The notes under the pieces: generated by a model
What the model saw: the letters and a program-made list of their open reading frames with translations, nothing else
Databases searched by the model: none
What the model was told of the DNA's origin: nothing
Source of the DNA: Serratia proteamaculans_D
Lineage (GTDB): Bacteria; Pseudomonadota; Gammaproteobacteria; Enterobacterales; Enterobacteriaceae
Assembly: GCF_049959315.1 (NCBI RefSeq)
Contig: NZ_CP188201.1
DNA length: 64,000 nucleotides
Strand: one strand, 5' to 3'
Program-made: the position numbers and the translations under genes
Part shown: piece after piece, positions 10,268 to 19,490 of the stretch
How the letters are laid out: each line of letters opens with the position of its first letter
Numbering within the stretch: position 1 is the stretch's first letter

Positions 10268-10621
10268 ATGAAACGTATCTTTCTTGCCTGCGTGGCGCAG
10301 TGCTATTGCTTATCTGCATTGGCGTCCGTTGATTTGCAGTACCACGCCGAACCGCCACGGGATAATAAAGTCTCAGAAAGTTACCAGCAGAAACGCAGCG
10401 TGCTGAAACATAAGATATGGAGCGCCGAGGCTCTGGCGCAGGCGAATGACGAAGCGCTTAAGCAGGAACAACAGCACGCGACTGCCGAACTGGCAAACCG
10501 ACGGCAGCACAATAGCCTGAATGGCAACTACCGCTGTGGTAAACATAAGCAACAACACGGCAAACCCTGCTTCCCATCGGGTGGAGCGGTGGGTTTCCCC
10601 GGATTTAAGCGCCATCACTAG
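10268..10621 (+). CDS. Small exported protein, unknown family
   Basis: Frame of 117 residues starting ATG at 10268 with GGAG about eight bases upstream. The N-terminus MKRIFLACVAQCYCLSALA is a plausible signal peptide. The mature part is charged and helical in the middle (QQKRSVLKHKIWSAEALAQ) and ends in a His/Lys/Gly/Pro-rich tail with two cysteines (RCGKHKQQHGKPCFPSGG). I do not recognise a family. Its stop overlaps by four bases the stop of the convergent LysR gene. A spurious frame is possible, but the signal peptide and ribosome site favour a real gene. Confidence 0.55.
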   Translation: MKRIFLACVAQCYCLSALASVDLQYHAEPPRDNKVSESYQQKRSVLKHKIWSAEALAQANDEALKQEQQHATAELANRRQHNSLNGNYRCGKHKQQHGKPCFPSGGAVGFPGFKRHH

Positions 10622-11532
10622 TTTCCTTGCAGCAGCGGTGGCATCTGTGCCAACAGCACATCGATGGCTGCCCGGGTTTTGGCCGGCAGGTAGCGAGTGT
10701 GAGGCCAAACGGCGTGGATCTCACTGGGTATCAGTTGAATCTTGCCGAGTACCGGTACCAGCACGCCGTTGTGCAGGTAGCGTGCCAACAACCAATTTGG
10801 CAACCAAACCAAGCCCGCGCCGGAAACGGCAGCATCTGCCAGAGCATGCAGGTCATTGAGCCGCAGGCGGATATCGATATTCAGATCACCGGGGGCGGTC
10901 TCAGCCAGCAGTTGATGCCAACCCACATCTTCGCCGGATCGGTGGTAGGCAAGGGCGCTGTGACCATTTAGCGCCGGGATGTCTTCCGGTGTACCCCGCG
11001 TGGCCAAATAAGCCGGAGCTGCGCAAAGTGCAAGATATTGCTTTCCCAACCGGCGAGCGATAATGCTCGCACTGTCGGCCAGTGGACCAATGCGTATTGC
11101 CAGATCAAAACCTTCCTCAACCAAATCGGCCACCCGATCGTTGAAGGTGATGTCGAGCCGCAGTTCCGGGTAGCGGTCAAGCAGCGCCATCAGGATTGGG
11201 GTGATGCAGTGGCGGCCCAGCAGTTTCGGAGCGCTGACCCGTAAGGTGCCTTGTGGTTCCCGTCGCCCGTTGTCGAGTTCGGCATCGGCGGCATCCAGCT
11301 CGCTTAACGCGCGCAGGCAACGGTCGTAGTAAGTCTGGCCCTCAGGGGTCAGGCTCAGGCCGCGGGTATTGCGATGAAACAACAGCACTCCGAGACGTTG
11401 CTCCAGCCGGGCAATGGTTTTCCCCACCGCCGAACGGGTGAGATGCAGACGTTCAGCGGCCAGGGAAAAATTGCCGGCCTCAACTACCCGCACGAAGGTG
11501 GTAATGCCGGTGAGGCGATCGTTGATAGTCAA
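10618..11532 (-). CDS. LysR-family transcriptional regulator
   Basis: Regulator of 304 residues with the N-terminal winged helix-turn-helix of the family (FVRVVEAGNFSLAAERLHLTRSAVGKTIARLEQRLG, residues 13-48, abbreviated here as a single region) and a C-terminal periplasmic-binding-type effector domain from about residue 90. It belongs to the single-effector group close to DsdC-unrelated, PecT/AaeR-type regulators (LSVSAPKLLGR-type linker). The start appears to be TTG at 11532 with AGGAAC upstream. It is divergent from the PcaD-like hydrolase gene, which it may control. The inducer is unknown. Confidence 0.88.
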   Translation of the reverse strand: MTINDRLTGITTFVRVVEAGNFSLAAERLHLTRSAVGKTIARLEQRLGVLLFHRNTRGLSLTPEGQTYYDRCLRALSELDAADAELDNGRREPQGTLRVSAPKLLGRHCITPILMALLDRYPELRLDITFNDRVADLVEEGFDLAIRIGPLADSASIIARRLGKQYLALCAAPAYLATRGTPEDIPALNGHSALAYHRSGEDVGWHQLLAETAPGDLNIDIRLRLNDLHALADAAVSGAGLVWLPNWLLARYLHNGVLVPVLGKIQLIPSEIHAVWPHTRYLPAKTRAAIDVLLAQMPPLLQGN

Positions 11533-11655
11533 AATGGGTTCCTGTCAGGCTACACTGCCGGTCATTTAAGGCGCTCGTCAGCCCTTTTTAATCCTATAGC
11601 ATAGTGGATATAGGGCGCAGGGGATCATCCCTCGTTCAAGGGCAGGAGAGTGAAT

Positions 11656-12453
11656 ATGAGCGACTTATCTTTTATTACCACCGGGGATGACTGCAAGATT
11701 GCTTACCGGGTTGATGGCGAAGCCGATAAACCGCTATTGGTTTTATCCAATTCGATCGGTACCACGTTGGCAATGTGGGATAACCAAATCGCTGCGTTAT
11801 CCGAACATTTTAGCGTATTGCGTTACGACAGTCGGGGGCACGGTGCCTCAGGCGCACCGGCGGGGGCTTACTCGATTGCCCGGCTAGGACGTGACGTGCT
11901 TGAGTTGTTGGATGCATTGCAGTTCGGCAAGGTGTTCTTTTGCGGTTTGTCATTAGGGGGCATGGTCGGGCAGTGGCTTGGCATACACGAGCCACAGAGG
12001 ATTAAAAAGCTGATTCTGGCCAATACCTCCTCTTATTTGGGGCCGGCGGTTCAATGGGACGCACGGATCAATGAGCTGGGGTCGCCGGTTGATATGAATG
12101 GGGTTGCCGAGGGATTTCTTGCTAATTGGTTTTCGGCGGATTACCGGCAGCAGCAGCCAGCGAGGGTGGCCAAATTTCGCGAGATGTTACTGGCCACGCC
12201 GCCAACCGGGTTGGCCGGGTGTTTTGCCGCAGTGCGTGACCTGGACATGCGACGAACGGTGGCGTTGATTACTTCGCCTACGCTGGTTATTGCCGGGCGT
12301 GATGATAAGGTGACGGCGTTGTCACACGGAGAGTTGCTGGCCAGCAGCGTGCCGGGTGCCGAACTACAGGTGTTGCCAGTAGTGCATCTGTCCAATGTGG
12401 AACGTCCGGATGATTTCCTGAGCGCGTTGCGTACTTTTCTATTGGGATATTGA
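11656..12453 (+). CDS. Alpha/beta hydrolase, 3-oxoadipate enol-lactonase (PcaD)-like
   Basis: Cytosolic alpha/beta hydrolase of 265 residues. The nucleophile elbow GLSLGG places the serine near residue 99. An acid in AGRDDKVT near 218 and a histidine in PVVHLSNVERPDDF near 243 complete the triad. The pattern YDSRGHGAS and LGGMVGQWLG is typical of enol-lactonases of the beta-ketoadipate pathway, but no other pca gene is in the window, so the substrate is uncertain. The ATG at 11656 has GGAG seven bases upstream and is preferred to a GTG at 11650. It is divergent from a LysR gene, the usual layout for an inducible catabolic step. Confidence 0.8.
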   Translation: MSDLSFITTGDDCKIAYRVDGEADKPLLVLSNSIGTTLAMWDNQIAALSEHFSVLRYDSRGHGASGAPAGAYSIARLGRDVLELLDALQFGKVFFCGLSLGGMVGQWLGIHEPQRIKKLILANTSSYLGPAVQWDARINELGSPVDMNGVAEGFLANWFSADYRQQQPARVAKFREMLLATPPTGLAGCFAAVRDLDMRRTVALITSPTLVIAGRDDKVTALSHGELLASSVPGAELQVLPVVHLSNVERPDDFLSALRTFLLGY

Positions 12454-12505
12454 GGCTAAAAAGCCTATTGCCGGGGGGACTATAGGCCATCTTATGCCGG
12501 TCTCG

Positions 12506-13438
12506 CTATTTTACCGCGCCTTTCAGCAGCAGCGGCGGTACCTGGATTGCCAGAAAATCCACCAGTGCGCGTACCGAAGGCAGCATGCCACGCCGGGTCG
12601 GGAACACGGCGTGCATAATCAGCGGGGCGCAGGCCCATTGCGGCAATACGCGCACCAGCTCACCCTGTAGCAGCGCCTGATGGCAGGTGATATCCGGCAG
12701 CAGTGCGATGCCCAGGTGCTGATAAAGCGCACTGCGGACAATCCCCCATTCGCTGCACATCAGTCGTGGGCGTACGCGCACCGATCTTTTTTCCCCTTCG
12801 GGGCCTTCCAGATCCCAGGTTTGTTGTTCGCCTACGTCGACCAAGGTGAGCAGATCGTGGGTGCTCAACTGTTGAGGGTCGGTCAAGGGCGGGTGCTGCG
12901 CCAGATATTGCGGCGAAGCGACCAGAATCCGCACGCTTTGGCCCAGCTCACGGGCAATCATGCCTTCACTCATATCTTTGCGCTGGCGCAGACGCAGCGC
13001 CACATCAATTTTGTCGGTCACCGGATCAAAGCGGTTGTCGTTCGCCAACAGCTGTACCTGAATGCCGGGGTTCTCCGCCATAAAGGTGGGCAGGCAGGGG
13101 GAAAGCAATACATCGGCCGCCAGTTTTGGGCAACTGACGCGCACCAGCCCGGAAGGCTCTGCCCGGCTTTGATCAATCAGCTCCTGGGCGATCTCGGCCT
13201 CGTTGATCGCTATCTGTGCATGGCGCAGCAGCAGCGAACCGGTCTCCGTCAGTTTGACCCGCCGGGTGGTGCGCTGGAACAGCAACACGCCAAGACGGTT
13301 CTCCAGCGCCAACACGCGGGCGCTCAGTTTGGATTTTGGAATATCCAGCGCCCGGCTGGCGGCGGAGAACCCGCCGTACTGGGCAACCTGGGCAAAATAA
13401 TAGAGGTCGTTCAGGTCTTTCAATATGCCTTTCTGCAT
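12506..13438 (-). CDS. LysR-family transcriptional regulator
   Basis: Regulator of 310 residues. The helix-turn-helix occupies residues about 10-65 (FAQVAQYGGFSAASRALDIP, then KLSARVLALENRLGVLLFQR) and the effector-binding domain follows from about residue 95. The ATG at 13438 is preceded by AAGGAC. It is divergent from the internally deleted alcohol dehydrogenase, 117 bases away, suggesting the pair once formed an inducible catabolic unit. A PecT/YhaJ-like subgroup is possible; the inducer is unknown. Confidence 0.88.
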   Translation of the reverse strand: MQKGILKDLNDLYYFAQVAQYGGFSAASRALDIPKSKLSARVLALENRLGVLLFQRTTRRVKLTETGSLLLRHAQIAINEAEIAQELIDQSRAEPSGLVRVSCPKLAADVLLSPCLPTFMAENPGIQVQLLANDNRFDPVTDKIDVALRLRQRKDMSEGMIARELGQSVRILVASPQYLAQHPPLTDPQQLSTHDLLTLVDVGEQQTWDLEGPEGEKRSVRVRPRLMCSEWGIVRSALYQHLGIALLPDITCHQALLQGELVRVLPQWACAPLIMHAVFPTRRGMLPSVRALVDFLAIQVPPLLLKGAVK

Positions 13439-13555
13439 TCTTATTGTCCTTAATTAGAGAACAGTGAATCAGAGTATGGCATCTTTTTGCGCCTAATAGC
13501 GCATCTTATACTGCCCCACATCGAAGCAACGGCATTCGGCTCAGTGGGAGAGAAT

Positions 13556-14113
13556 ATGGAAATTACAGCAGCAGTCAGTGATAAGGCGACGGAGGGTTTT
13601 TCCCTCAAGCAGTTGCAACTTGGTGAACCTCGCGCCGATGAGGTGCTGATAAAACTGGTGGCGACCGGCCTGTGTCATACCGATATCGCGGCCCACAAGG
13701 GCATTATCCCGATGCCGGCACCGGTGGTTCTCGGTCACGAAGGGGCCGGGGTAGTGGTGCGGGTAGGTGCAGGGGTCAGTAAGGTGGCACCTGGCGATCA
13801 TGTGGTGCTGTCGTTGGCCTCTTGCGGCACCTGTGACAAGTGCAGCATCGGCATGCCGACCTATTGCCGTCAACATGTGCCACTGAACTGGCTGGCCCAG
13901 CGCTCTGACGGCTCGGTCAGCCTGCATGACGCCGGGGGCAACGTGCACAGCCACTTCTTCGGCCAGTCCTCTTTTGCGCAATACGCGGTGGTCAATGCCA
14001 GCAGTATTGTGCCGATCGATCGCCTGATCCGTTTTTATGCGATGAAAGACATCAACCAGGCGATGGCGGATTCACAATCCGGTGAAACCATTAAAGCCGT
14101 TATTCGTATGTAA
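13556..14113 (+). pseudogene. Zinc alcohol dehydrogenase with internal in-frame deletion of the NAD domain
   Basis: The ATG at 13556 follows GGGAG. Residues 1-157 are the GroES-like catalytic domain of an aryl-alcohol dehydrogenase type enzyme, with zinc ligands C40 and H61-E62 and a complete structural-zinc set C90, C93, C96, C104. At about residue 157 (VPIDRL) the sequence jumps straight to a C-terminal tail (IRFYAMKDINQAM ... KAVIRM) that in the family ends a protein of about 370 residues. The Rossmann NAD-binding domain, roughly 180 residues with its GxGxxG motif and the third catalytic zinc ligand, is missing. The frame stays open over 185 codons. It should not oxidise alcohols. It is followed 19 bases later by the NTF2-like gene, probably in one transcript. 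Confidence 0.85.
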
Positions 14114-14132
14114 CCCTTATAAGGTAAATAAA

Positions 14133-14681
14133 ATGAAAAAACTTTTTTCAGCGGCCCTGCTGGGGCTGATGGGCGCGGCTGCGTCTGTGCAGGCCAACGA
14201 CCATATTATCGAAAAACAGGGACTGTATTATTTGCAGCCAGGCTATGACGTTAATGATGTCGCCGAGTTTTATTGGCGCAGCCTGAATGGCTGGTCGGAG
14301 AAACCGGCCAATGTGGCTAAATACTTTACGCCGCAGGGAGTGTTTGAACTGCCTTATGCGCCGGTAGAAGATTTCAGCTTCTTCGCCACGGCTTCCAAGG
14401 GGCGTGAAAATATGACCCATTACTTTACCGGCATGAGCGAATACCTCGGCGATCTGAAATATGCCGACTGGAAGGGCTGGAGAAAAGTGGTGACGGCAGA
14501 ACCCGGCGTGTTTGTGTTTGAATACACCAGCAGCGGCAAAATCAGACAAAGCGGCGGCGATTATAATCAGCAGTTTATCGCCATCGTGACCATCAACGAC
14601 GGGCAGATTGCCAGCGCCCGGGAATACTGGAACCCGTATGTGGCACTGCGTGATTTTGGTCTGATCCGTAAAACGCAATAA
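14133..14681 (+). CDS. Secreted NTF2/SnoaL-like protein
   Basis: Protein of 182 residues with a clear signal peptide (MKKLFSAALLGLMGAAASVQA, cleavage near 21). The mature part has the alpha+beta cone pattern of NTF2/PhzA-B/SnoaL proteins: YWRSLNGWSEKPANVAKYFTP, a central GRENMTHYFTGMSEYL, and a terminal DGQIASAREYWNPYVALRDFG. The start at 14133 has AAGG upstream. It lies 19 bases after the deleted dehydrogenase. The family includes ketosteroid-isomerase-like enzymes and binding proteins, so the substrate cannot be named. A periplasmic location is inferred from the signal. Confidence 0.78.
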   Translation: MKKLFSAALLGLMGAAASVQANDHIIEKQGLYYLQPGYDVNDVAEFYWRSLNGWSEKPANVAKYFTPQGVFELPYAPVEDFSFFATASKGRENMTHYFTGMSEYLGDLKYADWKGWRKVVTAEPGVFVFEYTSSGKIRQSGGDYNQQFIAIVTINDGQIASAREYWNPYVALRDFGLIRKTQ

Positions 14682-14693
14682 CAGCCCGTTGAC

Positions 14694-14715
14694 GCCCCCG
14701 ATTTGCTCCGGGGGC
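14694..14715. terminator. Convergent hairpin between NTF2-like gene and dcuR
   Basis: GCCCCCG and CGGGGGC form a perfect seven-pair stem around an eight-base loop in the 39-base gap between two convergent genes. There is no T-run, so its termination strength is uncertain. Confidence 0.6.
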
Positions 14716-14720
14716 ATCGG

Positions 14721-15434
14721 CTAACGGCAGTACTCTTTCAGCATGGCAATGGCATCCGGCTTTAGCTGATAAAGATAGACCGGTCTGCCGGTGGTGCCAT
14801 ACAGAATACGGGTGCCGAGAATGCCGCTTTCCGCCAAATAGATCAGATATTTTCGGCAAGAAACGCGGGAAATGCCGATAGCATTAGCCAGGTTATCGGT
14901 CGAAAACTCCCCATCGTGCTGTTGTTCAATCCACTCGCACACCGTACTCAGCGTGATGCTGGTCAGCCCCTTCGGCAGCTTTTTTCCTTCGGTGCTGGTG
15001 GGTTGGCGGCGTAACAGGCTGTCGACATCCCCCTGCGAGAATTCGCGCTGCGCCAGAATTTGCGACTGTTGCTGATAGTTATTCAATGCCTCTTTGAAAC
15101 GCCCAAACTGGAAAGGTTTGATCAGGTAATCCACCACGCCGTAGTGCAGGGCGCGTTGCACCGTATCCACGTCGCTGGCGGAAGAGATAATGATGACGTC
15201 GGTTTTTTCACCCAATTCGCGCAGGCCGGGCAGCAAGTCCAGCCCGTTTTCCTGCTGCATATAGATATCCAGCAGCACCAGATCGATACTGACTTCGGCG
15301 TCGGCCAGCAGTGCGCGTGCCTGTGCCAGGGTGGCGACCGTCGCCTGGCAGTGAAAGCCGCTCACCTGGCTCAGGTAGTATTTGTTTAACTCCGCCACCA
15401 TCGGGTCGTCGTCGATAATCAAAACGTTAATCAT
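14721..15434 (-). CDS. dcuR: Response regulator DcuR
   Basis: CitB-type response regulator of 237 residues. The receiver domain shows the acidic pocket D8-D10, phosphoacceptor D56 in LVLLDIYMQ, and K106 in YLIKPFQ. The C-terminal helix-turn-helix contains FSTDNLANAIGISRVSCRKYL near residues 175-200, and the sequence is close to E. coli DcuR as I recall it over its whole length. With DcuS it senses external C4-dicarboxylates and activates uptake and fumarate respiration genes. None of the usual targets (dctA, dcuB, frd) is in this window. It begins four bases after dcuS ends, in one operon. Confidence 0.94.
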   Translation of the reverse strand: MINVLIIDDDPMVAELNKYYLSQVSGFHCQATVATLAQARALLADAEVSIDLVLLDIYMQQENGLDLLPGLRELGEKTDVIIISSASDVDTVQRALHYGVVDYLIKPFQFGRFKEALNNYQQQSQILAQREFSQGDVDSLLRRQPTSTEGKKLPKGLTSITLSTVCEWIEQQHDGEFSTDNLANAIGISRVSCRKYLIYLAESGILGTRILYGTTGRPVYLYQLKPDAIAMLKEYCR

Positions 15435-15437
15435 GGT

Positions 15438-17039
15438 TCAGCCCTTGGCCTGATAGGGAATATGTACAAAGAATTGGGTCAGCTCACCCGGTTCAGATTC
15501 GAAATCAATGCTGCCGCCCAGTTTTTCCAGGCTGCTGCGGATCAACGCCAGCCCGATACCGCGCCCCGGTCCTTTGGTTGAAACACCCTGTTCAAAGATA
15601 CGTGCACCGAGAGCCGGATCGATACCGGGACCGTCATCGCTGACTATACAGTGTAAGTGATTCTCATTGTGATGAAAGCTCAGGTTGATCTCGTGCCCTT
15701 CGACGCCATCGATAGCGTCAATGGCGTTGTCAATCAGGTTACCCAGCACGCTGATCAGCACGTGAGTGGTTTCTGCGTCGTCGGTCTCTGGCAGCAGGCT
15801 GGATTCATCAATGATCAGTTCGATACCGGCTTCATGGGCGCGATTGATTTTACCGATAAAGAAGCCGGCCACCTCTGGCGACTGGATTTTCCTCAGCAGC
15901 GCACCGATCTCTTCCTGATAGGTGCTGGCGGTATTAATGATGTAGTTTTCCAACTGCTGATAAGCCTTCATGTGCAGCATGCCGAGGATCACATGCAGCT
16001 TGTTCATAAACTCATGTGACTGGACGCGCAACGCGTCGGCATAGTGCGCCATGCCGCTCAGGCGCTGTACCAACTGGCTGATCTCGGTTTTATCGCGGAA
16101 GGTGGCGATAGCACCAATCACCTGGCCTTTAACAATCACCGGCACGGTATTGGTCAGCAGTTCGCTGCCGTTAAAGCTAATCTGCTGGTCACGTAGCGGC
16201 TTGCCGCTGGCCAGTACCTCCGCCAGATGCAACTGCGCCGGCCAGTGCTTGCTGGCGGATTCCAGCAGCAGGTTTTCGAAAGGCCCATTTTGGCGTAACA
16301 GACGTTTGGCCTCATCGTTAACTATGGTAATGCGTGACTGGTTATCGACCGCAATCACGCCTTCTTTAATCGATTGCAGCATGGCGTTGCGCTGCTCAAA
16401 CAGATTGGATATTTCGTAAGGTTCAAAACCGAGCATGATGCGCTTCAGGGCTTTCACCAAAAAGAAGATGCCGAGCGTGCCGACCAGTGCGGCGAAGGCC
16501 AGTGTCCAGTAGATGATCCAGCGGCTTTCGCCCACCACGCGTTGAACGGTGTCGAGCGCTATACCCAGCGCCACCACGCCAATCTGCCGCCGTTCACTGT
16601 CGTAAACCGGGGCAAAAACCCGCAGTGAGGGGGCTAATGCGCCGCGATTAATGGCGCTGTTGGTTTCGCCGCGTAGCGCCGGTTCCAAATCGTCACCGAT
16701 AAAATGCTTACCGATCAACCAGGGTTTGGGGTGCGAGTAACGGATACCTTTCATGTCGACCACTACCACAAACAGTAATTCATTCCGCTGGCGCACCTGT
16801 TCGGCAAAGCGCTGAACCGCGCCACTGTGATCTTCACGCAGCAACCCCTCAATGACATTACCGGAAAGCGCCAGCGTTTCGGCAATTGCCATCGCTTTTT
16901 GGCGTTGCTGATCTTGTCCCTGGTGATTCATCTGCACAAAAAACAGCGCATATACCACCAAGAGCACCGAAGCGATGATGGCAGACACCATCAGCGTGAG
17001 CGTGGTGCTGAGCTTCAGCGGTATCCGTTGTTTTGGCAT
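15438..17039 (-). CDS. dcuS: Fumarate/C4-dicarboxylate sensor histidine kinase DcuS
   Basis: Membrane sensor kinase of 533 residues. A transmembrane helix at about 13-35 is followed by a periplasmic PAS-like (PASP) domain with RYSHP, AINRGALAPSLRVFAPVYD and IGVVALGI. A second helix lies near 175-197. A cytoplasmic PAS domain (LQSIKEGVIAVD) follows, then the phosphoacceptor region QSHEFMNKLHVILGML and the ATPase boxes NLIDNAIDAI, DDGPGI and GRGIGLALI. These and the linked dcuR match DcuS rather than citrate sensor CitA/DpiB. It is the first gene of the dcuSR pair; the ATG at 17039 follows AACCGCC with no strong ribosome site. Confidence 0.93.
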   Translation of the reverse strand: MPKQRIPLKLSTTLTLMVSAIIASVLLVVYALFFVQMNHQGQDQQRQKAMAIAETLALSGNVIEGLLREDHSGAVQRFAEQVRQRNELLFVVVVDMKGIRYSHPKPWLIGKHFIGDDLEPALRGETNSAINRGALAPSLRVFAPVYDSERRQIGVVALGIALDTVQRVVGESRWIIYWTLAFAALVGTLGIFFLVKALKRIMLGFEPYEISNLFEQRNAMLQSIKEGVIAVDNQSRITIVNDEAKRLLRQNGPFENLLLESASKHWPAQLHLAEVLASGKPLRDQQISFNGSELLTNTVPVIVKGQVIGAIATFRDKTEISQLVQRLSGMAHYADALRVQSHEFMNKLHVILGMLHMKAYQQLENYIINTASTYQEEIGALLRKIQSPEVAGFFIGKINRAHEAGIELIIDESSLLPETDDAETTHVLISVLGNLIDNAIDAIDGVEGHEINLSFHHNENHLHCIVSDDGPGIDPALGARIFEQGVSTKGPGRGIGLALIRSSLEKLGGSIDFESEPGELTQFFVHIPYQAKG

Positions 17040-17161
17040 GGCGGTTCTCCGAATGGGCCTGTCAGGATAATAGCGGGGAATGGAACGCGGGGCAGCGACC
17101 GGCAGCAGGTTATAACATGCTGCCGCCGGGTGAGGGATTATTTTAATTACAAAAGCGGGGA

Positions 17162-18004
17162 TCAGGGTTGATGGTAGATTTCCAGCCCCTGCTGGCCGCT
17201 GGCACCCTGATGAATGATGGCCATTAACGCGCTGACCACTTTCGATGGGTTGCTGTGTTGATAGACATTGCGGCCATACACCATACCGGACGCTCCCTGG
17301 GCCATCAGCGCGGCGGATTTTTCCAGTACCGCGCCCAGTTCGCCTTTACCGCCGCCGCGCACCAGCGTTGGGCAGCGCGCCGCCTCCACAATGCGGTGGA
17401 AGTCTTCCACTCGTTCCGTCGGGTCGGCCTTGATGATATCGGCGCCCAGTTCACGTGCCAGGCGCACCAACGGCACCATTTTTTCTACGTCACCGAGCGA
17501 ACCGTAGGCTGCGCCCTGACCGGCCGGCGCCATCACCAGCGGTTCGATCATCAGCGGCATGGCGTAGCGATCGCAGGCATGACGCAGGCGACCAATATTC
17601 TCGACACACTGGCGGAAAATGCCCGGCTCATCGGGGATCAGATACAGGTTAACGACCACCGCCGCTGCATCCATCTGCAGTGCGGCGAGGATCGGCGCTT
17701 CTGGATTATGCAGCACCGCCCACATTTCACGGTGGCGTGCGGCGTTATAAGCATTGCCGACGTCGGTGCGCATCACCAGTGCCGGTTTATCGCGCTGGGT
17801 TGCGCGTTGCAATAAATCCGCCTGGCCATAATTGACCTGAATGGCATCGGGACGGGCAACGATCAGGCTGTCAATGACCCGTTCGATGTCCTCAAGGCCA
17901 ATTAAAAAATCCGGCTCATTGGCGATGCCGTGATCAATCGCCACGTCGAGGCATTTGCCGTTATTAAACAGCCGGTTCATCCGTACCTTACTGCTGAGCT
18001 GCAT
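17162..18004 (-). CDS. DhnA/LsrF-type class I aldolase
   Basis: TIM-barrel protein of 280 residues in the DhnA (archaeal-type fructose-bisphosphate aldolase)/LsrF group. Key sequence: AIDHG near residue 22, QVNYG near 56, and ADIIKADPTE with the probable Schiff-base lysine at K192, then RGGGKG phosphate-binding loop near 213. The start is the ATG at 18004, preceded by a near-perfect AGGAGG, in preference to the longer frame. It is divergent from a sugar ABC importer with a 535-base shared regulatory region, so cleavage or thiolysis of a phosphorylated sugar brought in by that importer is a reasonable inference. The substrate is unknown. Confidence 0.8.
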   Translation of the reverse strand: MQLSSKVRMNRLFNNGKCLDVAIDHGIANEPDFLIGLEDIERVIDSLIVARPDAIQVNYGQADLLQRATQRDKPALVMRTDVGNAYNAARHREMWAVLHNPEAPILAALQMDAAAVVVNLYLIPDEPGIFRQCVENIGRLRHACDRYAMPLMIEPLVMAPAGQGAAYGSLGDVEKMVPLVRLARELGADIIKADPTERVEDFHRIVEAARCPTLVRGGGKGELGAVLEKSAALMAQGASGMVYGRNVYQHSNPSKVVSALMAIIHQGASGQQGLEIYHQP

Positions 18005-18539
18005 GTCTGATCCTCCTGAAAATACACGTCCATTCAGTATTGTCGAGTAACGCCGTGGATGAAACAGCGGATCCGCAAACTGCGTGCTCGCTCGCACATT
18101 TGCTGAGAATGTGCCGCGTCATTTTTCATCGTTGCGGGAGCACTTTGTTTGCCGAACGCACTTATGCCACGAACGCGATGGTGGCTTTTGCGTCATTTGT
18201 TAGATCCGTGTCATGTTTTTGTTACTTGGCCATTCCAAAACGCATGTTTCGCTTGTTTGAGTTAAAAAGTTTCAATAATCTCAATTTTGAAATAAACATT
18301 TGATAACGACTTTGAGGCTTCAATGCCCAGATAGATTGTTTATTTTAAAGTGTTGTTTTTAATCTTATTTGAGACATTGGTCAAAGTTTTACACACCATC
18401 TGGATACGGGAGAAAAACGATAAATCTGCCGTATCAAAGGGATAACACCGACCGGATTGTTGTTTGAATGTAAAAAATATTTTTCATTAGCTGTCAAATC
18501 AACAGGCCTCTTCACTCTAACGATTAAAGGGTACAGAAC
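18005..18539. other. Divergent regulatory region, aldolase / ABC importer
   Basis: About 535 bases between divergent genes, increasingly AT-rich toward the importer. No convincing gene. Must contain both promoters. I could not identify a specific operator by eye. Confidence 0.5.
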
Positions 18540-19469
18540 ATGAAGCTGAAGAAACTGATCGTCACCTCGGTATTGATGTGCATGTTGCCGGCCAGCGTGC
18601 TGGCAAAAGACATTAAAATCGGCGTTTCCATGGCTTATTTCGATGACAATTTTCTCACCATCCTACGCCAGTCAATGCAGAACAAAATGAAACAGGACGG
18701 CAACGTCAGTGGTCAATTTGAAGATGCAAAAGGGGATATCGCCCAGCAGATCCAACAGGTTGAGAACTTTGTCAGCCAGGGTGTCGACGCCATCATCCTC
18801 AATCCGGTCGATACCCAGGGCGTGAAACCGATGATCAAACTGGCGGAAAACGCCAAGATCCCGCTGGTGTTCGTTAACCGCCGCCCTGAAGTCACGCTAC
18901 CGGCAGGCATGGCCTACGTAGGCTCAGACTCCAAACTGGCCGGCAAGCTGCAGATGGAGGAGTTGGCCAAGCTGATGAATGGCAAGGGCAATGTAATGAT
19001 CCTGATGGGGGAGCTGTCCAGTGAGGCGACCCGTGACCGTACCCGCGGCGTGGAAGAGGTGGCGGCCAAGTATCCCGACATCAAAATCCTCGACAAGCAA
19101 ACGGCCAAGTTTGCCCGTAAAGAGGCCATTGACGTTACCACCGACTGGGTGCTGACCGGTCAGAAGATTGATGCTATCGCCTCCAATAACGATGAAATGG
19201 CGATTGGTGCGATCCTGGCACTGAAACAGGCGAAGAAAAGTGGCGTATTGGTGGCCGGCGTTGACGGGACCCCGGACGCACTGGAATACATCAAGAAGGG
19301 CGATCTGGCGCTGAGCGTGTTCCAGGATGCTAAAGGGCAGGGTGAGGGCGCGGTGCAAACCGCCATTCAACTGGTGAAGGGTGAGAAGGTGGAAAGCAAC
19401 GTACTGATCCCGTATCAGCTGATCACCAAGGCCAACTATCAGGAATTTGCCGACAAGAACAGAAAATAA
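18540..19469 (+). CDS. Sugar ABC importer periplasmic binding protein (first paralog)
   Basis: Periplasmic binding protein of 309 residues in the ribose/inositol-type family (Peripla_BP_4). The signal peptide ends at VLA near residue 22. Family motifs include GVSMAYFDDNFL, GVDAIILNPVD, PLVFVNRRP, AYVGSDS, ASNNDEMAIGAI and VAGVDGTPDAL. It is most like inositol/rhizopine-type binding proteins, but the ligand cannot be fixed. It heads an operon with the ATPase and permease. A second, clearly paralogous binding protein follows the permease. A ten-pair stem-loop after its stop may protect the abundant binding-protein message. Confidence 0.88.
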   Translation: MKLKKLIVTSVLMCMLPASVLAKDIKIGVSMAYFDDNFLTILRQSMQNKMKQDGNVSGQFEDAKGDIAQQIQQVENFVSQGVDAIILNPVDTQGVKPMIKLAENAKIPLVFVNRRPEVTLPAGMAYVGSDSKLAGKLQMEELAKLMNGKGNVMILMGELSSEATRDRTRGVEEVAAKYPDIKILDKQTAKFARKEAIDVTTDWVLTGQKIDAIASNNDEMAIGAILALKQAKKSGVLVAGVDGTPDALEYIKKGDLALSVFQDAKGQGEGAVQTAIQLVKGEKVESNVLIPYQLITKANYQEFADKNRK

Positions 19470-19490
19470 GCGTTAAGGCAGCGCGGTTAT

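Noticed and set aside
14872..17171. Several plus-strand frames inside dcuR and dcuS
   Set aside because: They are shadows of the well-recognised minus-strand two-component genes.
18040..18303. 87-codon frame in the aldolase/ABC divergent region
   Set aside because: No ribosome site, atypical composition, and it spans the likely aldolase promoter.
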